A stretch of DNA of 64,000 nt from Flavobacterium celericrescens (GTDB taxonomy: Bacteria > Bacteroidota > Bacteroidia > Flavobacteriales > Flavobacteriaceae): NCBI RefSeq assembly GCF_011392075.1, contig NZ_JAAJBV010000001.1:248001-312000 (forward strand), given 5' to 3'. Position 1 is the stretch's first letter, and the number at the start of each line of letters is the position of its first letter. The translations under genes were made by a program, and so were the position numbers. Positions 18,501 to 25,857 of this stretch are shown here, piece after piece. The notes under the pieces were generated by a model. That model was not told where the DNA came from. It made no database searches and worked only from the letters and a program-made list of their open reading frames with translations.

Positions 18501-18947
18501 ACAGATTGTAATAATTGTCCTGGTGGTCAATGGACAGGAACAAATACTACTTTGACTACATATACCTATCCATTAAATGCTCTAAACTCAGAAACAAATA
18601 TCATTTTTAGAATTGTGTTTCATTCTGACGAATCTGTCACTCAATTAGGAGTTAATATTGACGACTTTGTTATTAATGGAACGCTTTCAAATCAAAATTT
18701 TGAATTAAATAATGTTTTTGTTTACCCTAATCCTTCTAAAGGAATTTTCAATATTTCATTAGGAAACATTCAACCAACCGGAATTGATGTTTATGATTTA
18801 ACAGGTAAAATTGTTTGGTCTAAAAAAGAAATTTCTGTAACAAACTTTGAAACTGCAATTGATTTATCAAACGTATCTCAAGGAATTTATTTTGTAAAAA
18901 TCATGAGTAATGAACAAGCAACCGTAAAAAGAATTATTAAAGAATAA
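15552..18947 (+). CDS. Secreted BNR/sortilin-type beta-propeller protein with T9SS type A sorting domain
   Basis: Large exported protein (1131 residues). Seen: signal peptide MTKNYLIVSLLCSFLGFSQ; many propeller repeats of the form STDGGxTW (for example STDNGSTWAPL, STDGGLTWNAT, TTNGGTSWSSV) over residues 130-750; then CARDB/Ig-like domains; and a C-terminal sorting domain starting VYPNPSKGIFNI and ending KRIIKE. The sorting domain directs it through the type IX system whose SprE component is in this window. The start follows the promoter at 15491-15522. No catalytic motif was recognised; a carbohydrate or protein binding role is possible. A metallopeptidase gene starts 3 bases after it. Confidence 0.9.
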   Translation: MTKNYLIVSLLCSFLGFSQFNPSAPWMANVSTARTGEATIDELVTSFNQYWSTRDKNVKGSGYKPFMRWEYHWRSYTNDQGYVMSSDEFWNAWRQKNIAKTNKNSAFSLPVSNWQPVGPFTHTNTGSWSSGQGRVNTVHVDPSNSNIVYLGSPAGGIWKSTDNGSTWAPLTDELPQIGVSGIAVDYSNSNTIYIATGDKDAGDSYSVGVYKSTDGGLTWNATGTMGGSNPSRAGDLIIHPTNNQILWCATNNGIYKTTNGGTSWSSVQTGDFSQGSIRLKPGDPTTVYAVSDTNFYRSTNSGTSFTQITLGLPATSSRLLLDVTPANANYIYVLSANSSGDMQGIYRSTNSGTSWTKTSSNESTTGDVFESNQSWYDLALAASTTNADEIYTGCLNVWKSTDGGATVTKLNNWSSPTAPSYTHADIHYLGFHGSKLFCGSDGGIYVSNNGGTNFTDLTAGVQISQFYKIAVSKQSAANMVGGLQDNGGHAYSSGQWKNYYGADGMDTAINPNNPNQYYGFIQSGGSLYISNNAGNGISASVGSPGVDGNWVTPLMANAAGDLFAGYNNLYKLVSGAWVQQNTGTIGTGNLELISIDPSNDNIMYVANGSSLYKSTDLGITFTNVYTTTSNITSIEVHSTDSNIVYITTQSTSGGVLKSTNGGTSFANFFTGLPNIGKNIIVHQGRNTDNPLYVGTDLGVYYRDDSMSTWQAFDTNLPNVSVTDLEINLEDAKLVAATYGRGIWQTDIPIQIPADDVKFVSIQSPGVNINCGDTVIPQIEVKNSGTNPITSVTINYTIDSTPNSFTWNGSIAPNTNTSINLPSVTLTRGVHTLNVTTTITNDAYSDNNSGSSTFYVNDAGTVGVVNPFTTPSNALISYNDGGSGSQWQRGIRTTGAMSSAGNTVYTTNVTGNYPNVTKSYLVSQCYNLSNVINPQISFAMKYDLEVNWDVTYVQYSTDFGATWNLLGTMDTNWYNSDRTPLTTGTDCNNCPGGQWTGTNTTLTTYTYPLNALNSETNIIFRIVFHSDESVTQLGVNIDDFVINGTLSNQNFELNNVFVYPNPSKGIFNISLGNIQPTGIDVYDLTGKIVWSKKEISVTNFETAIDLSNVSQGIYFVKIMSNEQATVKRIIKE

Positions 18948-18950
18948 ATT

Positions 18951-21020
18951 ATGAATAAATTCATTTTAAGAGGAAGTCTAGGCTTCCTTTTTTTAACAGC
19001 AACTTTCTATTCGTGCAAATCGAATCAAGAAGCAGTAAAAAAACAAGAACCAATTGGAATCAATGTGAATTACATGGACAAATCAACAAGTCCAGCAGAC
19101 AATTTCAATAGATATGTAAACGGAAGCTGGTTAGATAAAACCGAAATTCCAGCAGACAGAACCCGTTGGGGAAGTTTTGACGAACTTCGTAAAAACACTG
19201 ATGACGATGTCATGGCAATTCTTAAAGAGGCAATAAATGATAAAACCATCGATCCAAATTCAGATCAAGCAAAAGCAATCAATTTATACAAATCTATCTT
19301 AGACACTGTTAGCAGAAATAAATCTGGAATTGAGCCTCTTAAACCTTATTTAGCTAAAATAAATACTGTTAAAAATTCAAAAGAATTAGTAACATTATTA
19401 GCTGAATTAGAACCAGAAATGGGATTAGGGTTCTTTGGAAGTTATGTTGGTGCAGATGCTAAAAACAGCAATAGAAATGTTGTTTATGTAGGAACTGGAA
19501 GCTTAGGTTTGCCAGACAGAGATTATTATGTATCTGATGCACCTGACAACAAAGAGAAACGCGAAAAATATATTGCTCACGTTTCTAGAATGCTTCAATT
19601 TATAGGAGAATCTGAAACTACTGCAACAGAAAATGCAAAGAAAATTTTAGCTTTAGAAACTAAAATGTCGACCGCAACTTTTGATAGAGTTGAACGTAGA
19701 GATAGAAGAAAAACTTACAACCCAATGGCAATTGCTGATTTACAAAAATTATTGCCGTCAGTAGAATGGAATAGTTATTTTCAAACAGTAGGAATTGGAA
19801 AAATTGATTCTGTAGTTGTTTCTCAACCAAAATACTTACAAGCTGTTGAAGCTATTTTTCAAGAAAACAAAATTGAAGATTGGAAAGCCTACATGCGTTG
19901 GACTGCCCTTAGAGGTTCATCTGGAATACTTTCTACAGAAATTGAAAATGCTAACTGGGAATTTTATGGCAAAACTTTAACAGGCGCAGTAAAACAACGT
20001 CCAGCTGATGAAAGAGCTTTAGCAACTGTCAACGGAAGACTAGGTGAAGCTTTAGGAAAATTATATGTTGCGAAAAAATTCCCACCAGAAGCAAAAGCAA
20101 AAGCAGAAGCAATGATTAAAAACGTTTTTGCAGCATTTGAAAATCGTATCGATAATTTGCCTTGGATGACAAAAGAAACAAAAGAAAACGCAAAATTAAA
20201 GTTACAAAAATCAAGAATAAAAATCGGTTATCCTGATAAGTGGAAAGACTATTCAAAATTAACAGTAGTAAGCCCAAATAATGGTGGAACCTATTTCGAA
20301 AATTCAAGATTATATGCATTATGGAGCCATCAACAAAATGTTGAAAAACTTGGAAAACCAGTAGATAAAGAAGAATGGGGTATGTCGCCACAAACGGTGA
20401 ATGCATATTTTAATCCAACCAATAACGAAATTGTATTTCCTGCGGCTATTTTACAACCTCCATTTTATGATTACAGAGCAGATGAAGCTGTAAATTATGG
20501 CGGAATCGGAGCTGTAATTGGTCACGAAATTTCACATGGCTTTGACGATTCAGGTTCAAGATATAATGCTGAAGGAAATTTAGTAAACTGGTGGAGTGAT
20601 GAAGATTTGAAACAATTTACCACATTAGGTAGCGCTTTAGCAGACCAATATTCTGCTTTAGAACCTTTACCTGGAATTTTTGTGGATGGAAAATTTACTT
20701 TAGGAGAAAACATCGGAGATTTAGGTGGAGTTAATGCAGCTTATGACGGATTACAAATCTATTTGAAAGCAAACGGAAATCCAGGATTGATTGACGGATT
20801 TACACCTGAGCAACGTTTCTTTATTTCTTGGGCAACCATTTGGAGAAGTAAAATGCGTGACGAAGCCATCAAAAATCAAGTAAAAACAGACCCTCATTCA
20901 CCGGGAATGTACCGTGCTTATGTACCGTTACAAAATGTGGAAGCGTTCTACAAAGCGTTCAACATTCAACCAAACAACGGAATGTATGTAGCACCAGACA
21001 AGCGTGTGAAAATTTGGTAA
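18951..21020 (+). CDS. M13-family (neprilysin/PepO-like) zinc metallopeptidase lipoprotein
   Basis: Zinc endopeptidase, anchored by a lipobox Cys (FLFLTATFYSC near residue 22). Seen: an N-terminal M13 domain from MDKSTSPADNFNRYVNGSW, the zinc motif HEISH in VIGHEISHGFDD near residue 525, the third-ligand motif ENIGDLGG, and the C-terminal substrate region ending DKRVKIW. The 689-residue length is typical. The gene begins 3 bases after the T9SS propeller-protein stop, so they form an operon; joint extracellular protein processing is an inference. A terminator follows. Confidence 0.95.
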   Translation: MNKFILRGSLGFLFLTATFYSCKSNQEAVKKQEPIGINVNYMDKSTSPADNFNRYVNGSWLDKTEIPADRTRWGSFDELRKNTDDDVMAILKEAINDKTIDPNSDQAKAINLYKSILDTVSRNKSGIEPLKPYLAKINTVKNSKELVTLLAELEPEMGLGFFGSYVGADAKNSNRNVVYVGTGSLGLPDRDYYVSDAPDNKEKREKYIAHVSRMLQFIGESETTATENAKKILALETKMSTATFDRVERRDRRKTYNPMAIADLQKLLPSVEWNSYFQTVGIGKIDSVVVSQPKYLQAVEAIFQENKIEDWKAYMRWTALRGSSGILSTEIENANWEFYGKTLTGAVKQRPADERALATVNGRLGEALGKLYVAKKFPPEAKAKAEAMIKNVFAAFENRIDNLPWMTKETKENAKLKLQKSRIKIGYPDKWKDYSKLTVVSPNNGGTYFENSRLYALWSHQQNVEKLGKPVDKEEWGMSPQTVNAYFNPTNNEIVFPAAILQPPFYDYRADEAVNYGGIGAVIGHEISHGFDDSGSRYNAEGNLVNWWSDEDLKQFTTLGSALADQYSALEPLPGIFVDGKFTLGENIGDLGGVNAAYDGLQIYLKANGNPGLIDGFTPEQRFFISWATIWRSKMRDEAIKNQVKTDPHSPGMYRAYVPLQNVEAFYKAFNIQPNNGMYVAPDKRVKIW

Positions 21021-21039
21021 TCAAATTCAAGAATAAATC

Positions 21040-21068
21040 AAATCCCATCTTTTTAGGTGGGATTTTTT
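21040..21068 (+). terminator. Terminator after M13 peptidase gene
   Basis: AAATCCCATC (21040-21049) pairs with GGTGGGATTT (21056-21065) including one G-U pair, followed by TTT. Confidence 0.75.
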
Positions 21069-21093
21069 GTTTAATAAAACAGTTGAGATTATC

Positions 21094-21150
21094 GCCACGG
21101 ATTAAAGGATTTTCACAGATTGTAATCCTTCTAATCTTTTAATCCGTGGC
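21094..21150. repeat. 18-bp inverted repeat, dispersed-repeat type
   Basis: GCCACGGATTAAAGGATT (21094-21111) faces AATCTTTTAATCCGTGGC (21133-21150) with one mismatch. A nested AGGATT/AATCCT pair lies within. The right-hand half is nearly repeated at 24373-24393 between the ssb genes. It lies between the convergent M13 and EamA genes and may act as a bidirectional terminator for the latter. Confidence 0.6.
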
Positions 21151-21155
21151 TAAAT

Positions 21156-22079
21156 TTATTTCTTCTTAATCGCACGATTCACTAAATAAAGTCCAATAAT
21201 CGTTATTGTTCCGCCAATGATAATCGCAGTAGTTAAAGGTTCATTAAACAACAAATAACCAAAAAATAACGCCACCATCGGATTGATATAGGCATACAAA
21301 CTGCTGATTTCAGTTGGTAAATTTTCTAAAGCATAAATAAAAGCTATAAACGTCAATACCGAACCAAAAACCACCAAATAACCAATCGACCACCAAGAAA
21401 TAACAGGAATTTCACTTAACGGGACTGAAGTGCCATTAAATCCAATCACACTTGAAATCACAATACTCGAAATCAACATTTGCAATCCCAAACTAAAATA
21501 CGGATTGAAATTCGTCTTGTTTTCTTTGATATAAATCGAAGATAACGCCCAAGTAAACGTAGCAATTACTGAAAGTAAAATTCCAAAACGGAATTCAGGT
21601 TCTAAGAAATCGTTAAGGTAATCGTAGAAAATCACACAAATTCCGCCAAAAGCGACAATCAAACCTACAACCGCTTTCCAAGATGTTTTTTGACCGCGAA
21701 ATAGACTAATTATTACTATCCAAAGTGGAAATATTGAACCAATAATCGCTCCCAAACCACTCGAAATGTATTTTACACCCCAAGTACTCAAACCGTTACT
21801 CAGCATGAAATTCAAAACGCTCAAAACTAGAATAGTGCGCCATTGTCGCTTGTTTGGCCAAGGATGTTTTTTGATTAAGAAATAAAGCAAGTACAACAAT
21901 CCACCAAAAAGTTGACGCAGCGCTACCAATTGCATCGGAGGTATATGTTTTACACCTTCTTTGGAAGCAATCCAAGTCGTTCCCCAGAAAAAGCTAATCC
22001 AAATTAATGCTAAAATTGGTAAGCCAATCGCATTTTTCTTTTGCTTGATGTAATTGTGAAATACGCTAAAATACGCCAT
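21156..22079 (-). CDS. EamA-family (DMT superfamily) inner-membrane transporter
   Basis: Predicted metabolite exporter with ten membrane helices in two EamA repeats (307 residues). Seen: the first-repeat stretch ISFFWGTTWIASKEGVKHIPP and the second-repeat end YINPMVALFFGYLLFNEPLT, both typical. Substrate unknown. It is the last gene of a four-gene minus-strand run, 2 bases after the SDR gene stop. Confidence 0.9.
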   Translation of the reverse strand: MAYFSVFHNYIKQKKNAIGLPILALIWISFFWGTTWIASKEGVKHIPPMQLVALRQLFGGLLYLLYFLIKKHPWPNKRQWRTILVLSVLNFMLSNGLSTWGVKYISSGLGAIIGSIFPLWIVIISLFRGQKTSWKAVVGLIVAFGGICVIFYDYLNDFLEPEFRFGILLSVIATFTWALSSIYIKENKTNFNPYFSLGLQMLISSIVISSVIGFNGTSVPLSEIPVISWWSIGYLVVFGSVLTFIAFIYALENLPTEISSLYAYINPMVALFFGYLLFNEPLTTAIIIGGTITIIGLYLVNRAIKKK

Positions 22080-22081
22080 TA

Positions 22082-22927
22082 CTAAATTTCTTTTTGAAAC
22101 GAATAACCTAAAATCGTTTCTACTTTTTCACTAGAAATAATTTTACCTTTCGATTCCGAATTTTCTGCAAAGGTAGGCAATGGCAAATTCAAAATATCCG
22201 CTTTTTTGTGATAATATGCTTTGCGCGTTGGATGCTGAGGTGTGACAGCGTTAAAGGTTTGATTCCATTCCCAATTGTCATCTCGAGCGAAGTCGAGAGC
22301 TTTTTCTATAACTCCAATACAATCTTTTCTCTCAATCATATTCACTGGTGCATCTGGATTTTCAACATTCGTTCTTCCTGCCAAAAATTTCACTGGATGA
22401 CGATCTTCGCCAAGCAAACCACCAAAACGAATTACCGTAGTTTTAAAATTTGGATTTGATTGTAAAAGAGTTTCAGCAATAACTAATTGCTTGCCACTTT
22501 CGGTATCGGGATTTGGGGTTGTTTCTTCTGTAATTTCAACAATAGGAAAACTATCACCATAAACCGAAGTCGAACTCACAAAAATAACTTTCTGAATTTC
22601 TGATTTTTCGATAAGCGGAATCAACGTTTTTACTTTATTTACAAATGTCATTTCGTTTGAAGTCGAAGGTTCTCTTCTCAATCCAGGCGGAATATCAATC
22701 ACTAAAACATCGATTTTTTTCAGAAAATCTTCCATATTTCCAATGATTTGATGTTCCTCCAATTGAATTTGGAAAGGCGAAATCCCAGCATTTTTCAAAA
22801 TTACCAATTTACTTTCCGAAGTCGTAGAACCTTTTACTTCGTAACCTTTTGAAAGCAATGATTTGGCTAAAGGTAAACCCAGCCAACCACAACCGAGTAT
22901 GGCAATCTTTTCTCTTTCTTCTTTCAT
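22082..22927 (-). CDS. NAD(P)-binding SDR-type epimerase/reductase (YeeZ-like)
   Basis: Cytosolic Rossmann-fold protein, 281 residues. Seen: AILGCGWLGLPLAKSLL at the N-terminus (cofactor loop), DVLVIDIPPGLR, FVSSTSVYGDS with the Ser/Tyr region of extended SDRs, and a C-terminal substrate part. The catalytic YxxxK is not clear. An internal segment, LDFARDDN (bases about 22276-22300), is the translation of a palindromic dispersed repeat and may be an insertion relative to homologues. It starts 8 bases after the zinc-ribbon gene stop. Substrate unknown. Confidence 0.8.
   Translation of the reverse strand: MKEEREKIAILGCGWLGLPLAKSLLSKGYEVKGSTTSESKLVILKNAGISPFQIQLEEHQIIGNMEDFLKKIDVLVIDIPPGLRREPSTSNEMTFVNKVKTLIPLIEKSEIQKVIFVSSTSVYGDSFPIVEITEETTPNPDTESGKQLVIAETLLQSNPNFKTTVIRFGGLLGEDRHPVKFLAGRTNVENPDAPVNMIERKDCIGVIEKALDFARDDNWEWNQTFNAVTPQHPTRKAYYHKKADILNLPLPTFAENSESKGKIISSEKVETILGYSFQKEI
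22276..22300. repeat. Dispersed palindromic repeat inside the SDR gene
   Basis: The stretch contains TCTCGA-GCGAAG-TCGAGA, a perfect 6-bp palindrome with 6-base spacer, preceded by TGTCA. A related 25-base copy lies in the intergenic region at 45736-45760 and shares TGTCA, GAG and AGTCGA at the same spacing (16 of 25 positions). Confidence 0.55.
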
Positions 22928-22935
22928 CTATTCTC

Positions 22936-23286
22936 TTAACTATCTTTCTTTACCAACATATAAAAATCATCTTCCAACGCGCGATAGCCTTGGTCGTACA
23001 AAAAGAAATAAGTGTTGCCGGTTTTGGTTTGTAACATGCTGGTAAAAAACTCAAAATCAAACCCTTTACTAAGTAATTTGGTTTTTGTGGTTTTTCCTTT
23101 GTCTTCTGGGTTGAGTTCACACAAAATGCGATAATTTTTACGCAATTTATTATTAATGTTGCGCATCAGATTGTTCTGATCTTTATTCATTTTGTTGTTG
23201 TACGCATTGCGGCAGCCATCCGAACAAAACTTTTTGTCTTCGCGACCGATGATTTTATCGCCACATTCTAAACAGGTTTTACTCAT
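22936..23286 (-). CDS. Small zinc-ribbon protein of unknown function
   Basis: 116 residues. A zinc ribbon at the N-terminus has CxxC (Cys5, Cys8) and CxxxC (Cys21, Cys25) spaced by 12, followed by a basic helical stretch (NNKLRKNYRILCELN) and a hydrophobic/aromatic C-terminal part. Resembles the small DUF2116-like Zn-ribbon group seen in Bacteroidota. It may bind nucleic acid, but nothing shows that directly. It lies in an operon between a secreted protein gene (3 bases upstream) and the SDR gene. Confidence 0.75.
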   Translation of the reverse strand: MSKTCLECGDKIIGREDKKFCSDGCRNAYNNKMNKDQNNLMRNINNKLRKNYRILCELNPEDKGKTTKTKLLSKGFDFEFFTSMLQTKTGNTYFFLYDQGYRALEDDFYMLVKKDS

Positions 23287-23289
23287 GGC

Positions 23290-23787
23290 TTACTTCTTAA
23301 AATTAAACTTCATTTCCTTACCACTATCTTCAAAAACCACGTAAATATTGATTTCGTTATTCGAAATTTTCTCAAATGTAAATTTGTCAAAATACACATG
23401 GGTTGGAGTAACTTTTACCAGTCTGAAATTCTCGCTTACTTCCGCTTTTTCCCAACCTTTTAATTCGCCGTCAAAGTGTTTGAGTTGTAATAATAACGTT
23501 TTGTCTTTCTCAATAATGTGTCCCAATTCATAAAAAGCGACTTTTCCATCTACCACTAATTTGAAACTAAACATCATCGAATTTCCAATCGGTTCGCTCC
23601 ACGTTTCTTGGCAAATGCCACCTAAAGCTTCGCCTGTCCAATTGCCAACAATCCATTTTACATCTTGTAAAGTGGCTTTTGGAGAACCTTTTTCATCGTT
23701 ATAATTAAGAGTTTTTTGTGCAAATGTGCTAAACGAACAAATAAAAAGTAAAAAATAAATACCTTTTTGAAAGATTGATTTTTTCAT
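23290..23787 (-). CDS. Secreted DUF6265-like protein
   Basis: 165 residues with signal peptide MKKSIFQKGIYFLLFICSFSTFAQ. The mature part has a lipocalin/THAP4-like beta-barrel look, with VKWIVGNWTGEALGG near the start and WSEPIGNSMMFSFKL. No catalytic residue recognised. The start was set by the promoter at 23818-23849; an ATG 33 bases further up would sit too close to the -7 box. First gene of the four-gene minus operon reaching to 21156. Confidence 0.78.
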   Translation of the reverse strand: MKKSIFQKGIYFLLFICSFSTFAQKTLNYNDEKGSPKATLQDVKWIVGNWTGEALGGICQETWSEPIGNSMMFSFKLVVDGKVAFYELGHIIEKDKTLLLQLKHFDGELKGWEKAEVSENFRLVKVTPTHVYFDKFTFEKISNNEINIYVVFEDSGKEMKFNFKK

Positions 23788-23817
23788 CTGTAAAGTCTTA
23801 TAATTAAAGCTAATATA

Positions 23818-23849
23818 CAAAAATATTTTCCATTTACAAACGCTTACAA
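23818..23849 (-). promoter_or_regulatory. Promoter of the DUF6265/zinc-ribbon/SDR/EamA operon
   Basis: Minus strand TTG (23847-23849), 21-base spacer and TATTTTTG (23818-23825) match both boxes of the Bacteroidota consensus. Confidence 0.6.
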
Positions 23850-23998
23850 ATATTTACAACCGATATTAAATAGCTAAATACCGAATAACGTTTTTTTCTT
23901 GTCCCATCTTTGCACTGTCGAAATGAACGAAAGCAAAATTCAAATACAAGTTCAATTTCAAAAATCAATTTTATTAATTATTTAAATTTTTACACGCC

Positions 23999-24319
23999 AT
24001 GAAAAACAGAGTACAATTAATCGGACACGTAGGCCAAGAACCAGAAATCAAAAATTTAGAATCTGGACGAGTAGCAAACTTTACTATCGCTACGAATGAG
24101 AATTACACCAACGCCAAAGGTGAAAAAGTAGAACAAACCGAATGGCACCGCGTTTCCGCTTGGGGAAAAACAGTAGACATTATTGAAAAATTATTAACCA
24201 AAGGAAGTCACGTTGCCATCGAAGGTAAACTAACCCACAGAAGCTACGACGATAAAGACGGAAACAAACGTTATATCACAGAAGTGGTTGCTAATGAATT
24301 GGTTTTATTAAGCAAATAG
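23999..24319 (+). CDS. ssb: Short single-stranded DNA-binding protein, copy 1
   Basis: OB-fold SSB of 106 residues. Seen: MKNRVQLIGHVGQEPEIKNLE, VANFTIATNE, EWHRVSAWGKTVDIIEKLL, and IEGKLTHRSYDDKDGNKRY, the full OB core. It ends in LVLLSK, without the linker and acidic DDDIPF-like tip by which standard SSBs recruit repair proteins. A second, roughly three-quarters identical copy follows 117 bases downstream. Both share the leader ending ACGCCATGAAAAAC. It may be an accessory SSB, with the main SSB elsewhere. Confidence 0.92.
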   Translation: MKNRVQLIGHVGQEPEIKNLESGRVANFTIATNENYTNAKGEKVEQTEWHRVSAWGKTVDIIEKLLTKGSHVAIEGKLTHRSYDDKDGNKRYITEVVANELVLLSK

Positions 24320-24364
24320 TCAAGTTCAAGAACAAATTCAAAAATCAAGTTCAACATAGATTTT

Positions 24365-24393
24365 TTAAATTATTCTAATTTATTAAATCCGTG
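24365..24393. repeat. Partial copy of the 21.1-kb inverted repeat
   Basis: TTCTAATTTATTAAATCCGTG here resembles TTCTAATCTTTTAATCCGTG at 21129-21148. Only one arm is recognisable. It lies between the two ssb genes. Confidence 0.4.
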
Positions 24394-24436
24394 TTCCAAA
24401 AAATCAAGTAACACAAACATTTAATATTTATACGCC

Positions 24437-24760
24437 ATGAAAAACTCAGTACAATTAATCGGACACGTAGGTCAAGAACCAGAAATCAAAAACCTTGAAG
24501 GAGGAAAAAAATTAGCAAACATCAGCATTGCTACAAACGAAGTGTATTATCGTGAAAACGGTGACAAAGTAGAACAAACGCAATGGCACCGAGTAACCGC
24601 TTGGGGAAAAACAGCCGACATCATCGAAAGATTTGTAACCAAAGGAAAAGAAATCGGAATAGAAGGTAAGTTAACCCACAGAAGTTACGACGACAAAGAC
24701 GGAAACAAACGCTATGTTACAGAAGTTGTTGCCAATGAAATTTTGTTAATCGGTAAATAA
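24437..24760 (+). CDS. ssb: Short single-stranded DNA-binding protein, copy 2
   Basis: 107-residue OB-fold SSB, tandem paralogue of the gene just upstream. Differences cluster in the strand 2-3 region (VYYRENGDK here, NYTNAKGEK there) and after WHRVTAWGKT. The C-terminal block IEGKLTHRSYDDKDGNKRY is identical in both. It also lacks an acidic tail. The next gene, an HRDC-domain protein, starts 7 bases after its stop, so the two are co-transcribed. Confidence 0.92.
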   Translation: MKNSVQLIGHVGQEPEIKNLEGGKKLANISIATNEVYYRENGDKVEQTQWHRVTAWGKTADIIERFVTKGKEIGIEGKLTHRSYDDKDGNKRYVTEVVANEILLIGK

Positions 24761-24767
24761 AGATGTT

Positions 24768-25205
24768 ATGCAAGTTAGAGTATTTTCAATCCGTTTGGAT
24801 AACGCATTTTTGGAGTACGATCAACAACAATTGAATGCTTTTTTGAATACGGTAACGTTTAAAAAATCAAGTACTCAATTTGTGGAAAGTGAAGCAGCGC
24901 ATTGGTCGGTTATTGTTCATTATGAATCAGAAGAACAAGAAAAACCAGAACGATTAGAACGTAAATCTTATGAAGATTTAAATCCGAAAGACAAACAAGT
25001 TTATGGGTATTTAAATCAATGGAGAAACGAAAAATCGGAAGCTTTGAAACTGAAAAAGTATATGATTTGTCACAATTCAGAATTAATCGATTTAGCCATG
25101 TATAAGCCAAGTAACTTAAATGAATTACAACAAATCAAAGGTTTTGGGAAACAAAAATCGGAGCGATTCGGAGAAGATATTTTAGCTATTTTGAATGCCG
25201 TTTGA
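24768..25205 (+). CDS. Stand-alone HRDC-domain protein
   Basis: 145 residues. The N-terminal half (MQVRVFSIRLDN to about residue 60) is an unrecognised alpha/beta part found with this domain in Bacteroidota. The C-terminal half (about residues 68-145) is an HRDC fold: DKQVYGYLNQWRNEKSEALKL, ELIDLAMYKPSNLNELQQIKG and GFGKQKSERFGEDIL. HRDC domains in RecQ and RNase D bind nucleic acid; no helicase or nuclease motif is present here. Co-transcribed with the second ssb, so it may act on single-stranded DNA. Confidence 0.8.
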   Translation: MQVRVFSIRLDNAFLEYDQQQLNAFLNTVTFKKSSTQFVESEAAHWSVIVHYESEEQEKPERLERKSYEDLNPKDKQVYGYLNQWRNEKSEALKLKKYMICHNSELIDLAMYKPSNLNELQQIKGFGKQKSERFGEDILAILNAV

Positions 25206-25210
25206 GAAAA

Positions 25211-25240
25211 GACCACCAGCGAAAGTTGGTGGTTTATTTG
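25211..25240 (+). terminator. Terminator between HRDC gene and convergent acetyltransferase gene
   Basis: ACCACCA (25212-25218) and TGGTGGT (25227-25233) are perfect arms with an 8-base loop, followed by TTATTTG. It overlaps the stop codon of the convergent gene. Confidence 0.7.
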
Positions 25241-25857
25241 TTTAATTCGGTTTGCAAAGCTTCAATAAATAAGCCTATGTGATAACCATCAACCAAGCCA
25301 TGATGTGCTGTAACTGAAAGCGCCATCGATTTCTTTCCGTTTTCTTCTACTAGTTTTCCATAGGAAATTTTTGGACAACTATCGGCAACACCAAAATTTC
25401 TAGAATGCGTTAATCCAGTAAAATTTATCCAAGGAACAGCCGAAAAATGAATAATGTTTTCAGGATATTCTCTCGTTAAAATTCCAGTAGTGGTTTGAAT
25501 TCTTTCAATTTCTGTTTGAACAATTGTATTAAATTCGTGAATGTCTTCATGAAATTTCATAAACGAAAATCCAAACGTTTTATCTTCTCTCATAATAGTA
25601 GCAGAAGCGTCAATTTCCTCGTATAGAAACACATCTTCACCTTCTATTCTATATCTGAAATTTTCAATTTGATTAACAGCAGCTAAAGTTTTGTGAAAAT
25701 AATATACAAAAAATGAAATTTGCATTGCCTTTGCTTTTTCATAAGCAGTTGTACAATCAATTGTTGTAGTTATTCCAAAAAAAGGCTCTTGGAAAGCTGA
25801 GAAAAACTCTAGATGTCCTTTTCGATTCCAAGAAGATATGTCAATTTTTCGTTTCAT
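25234..25857 (-). CDS. Chloramphenicol acetyltransferase-fold (CAT type A-like) acetyltransferase
   Basis: 207 residues, the usual length. The acetyl-CoA active-site motif is HHGLVDG with the catalytic His186 and structural Asp190. The N-terminal IDISSWNRKGHLEFF and the NFTGL region fit the CAT trimer fold. Canonical resistance enzymes read HHAVCDG; this and the housekeeping operon position suggest a chromosomal homologue whose natural substrate may not be chloramphenicol. It overlaps the upstream HAD gene by 4 bases. Confidence 0.85.
   Translation of the reverse strand: MKRKIDISSWNRKGHLEFFSAFQEPFFGITTTIDCTTAYEKAKAMQISFFVYYFHKTLAAVNQIENFRYRIEGEDVFLYEEIDASATIMREDKTFGFSFMKFHEDIHEFNTIVQTEIERIQTTTGILTREYPENIIHFSAVPWINFTGLTHSRNFGVADSCPKISYGKLVEENGKKSMALSVTAHHGLVDGYHIGLFIEALQTELNK

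Noticed and set aside
23999..24760. Tandem ssb copies as an assembly duplication
   Set aside because: About a quarter of residues differ, and the intergenic sequences differ, so they are true paralogues.
25234..25857. Acquired chloramphenicol resistance gene
   Set aside because: Operon overlap with a HAD gene, no mobile element nearby and similar base composition to neighbours all argue for a native gene.
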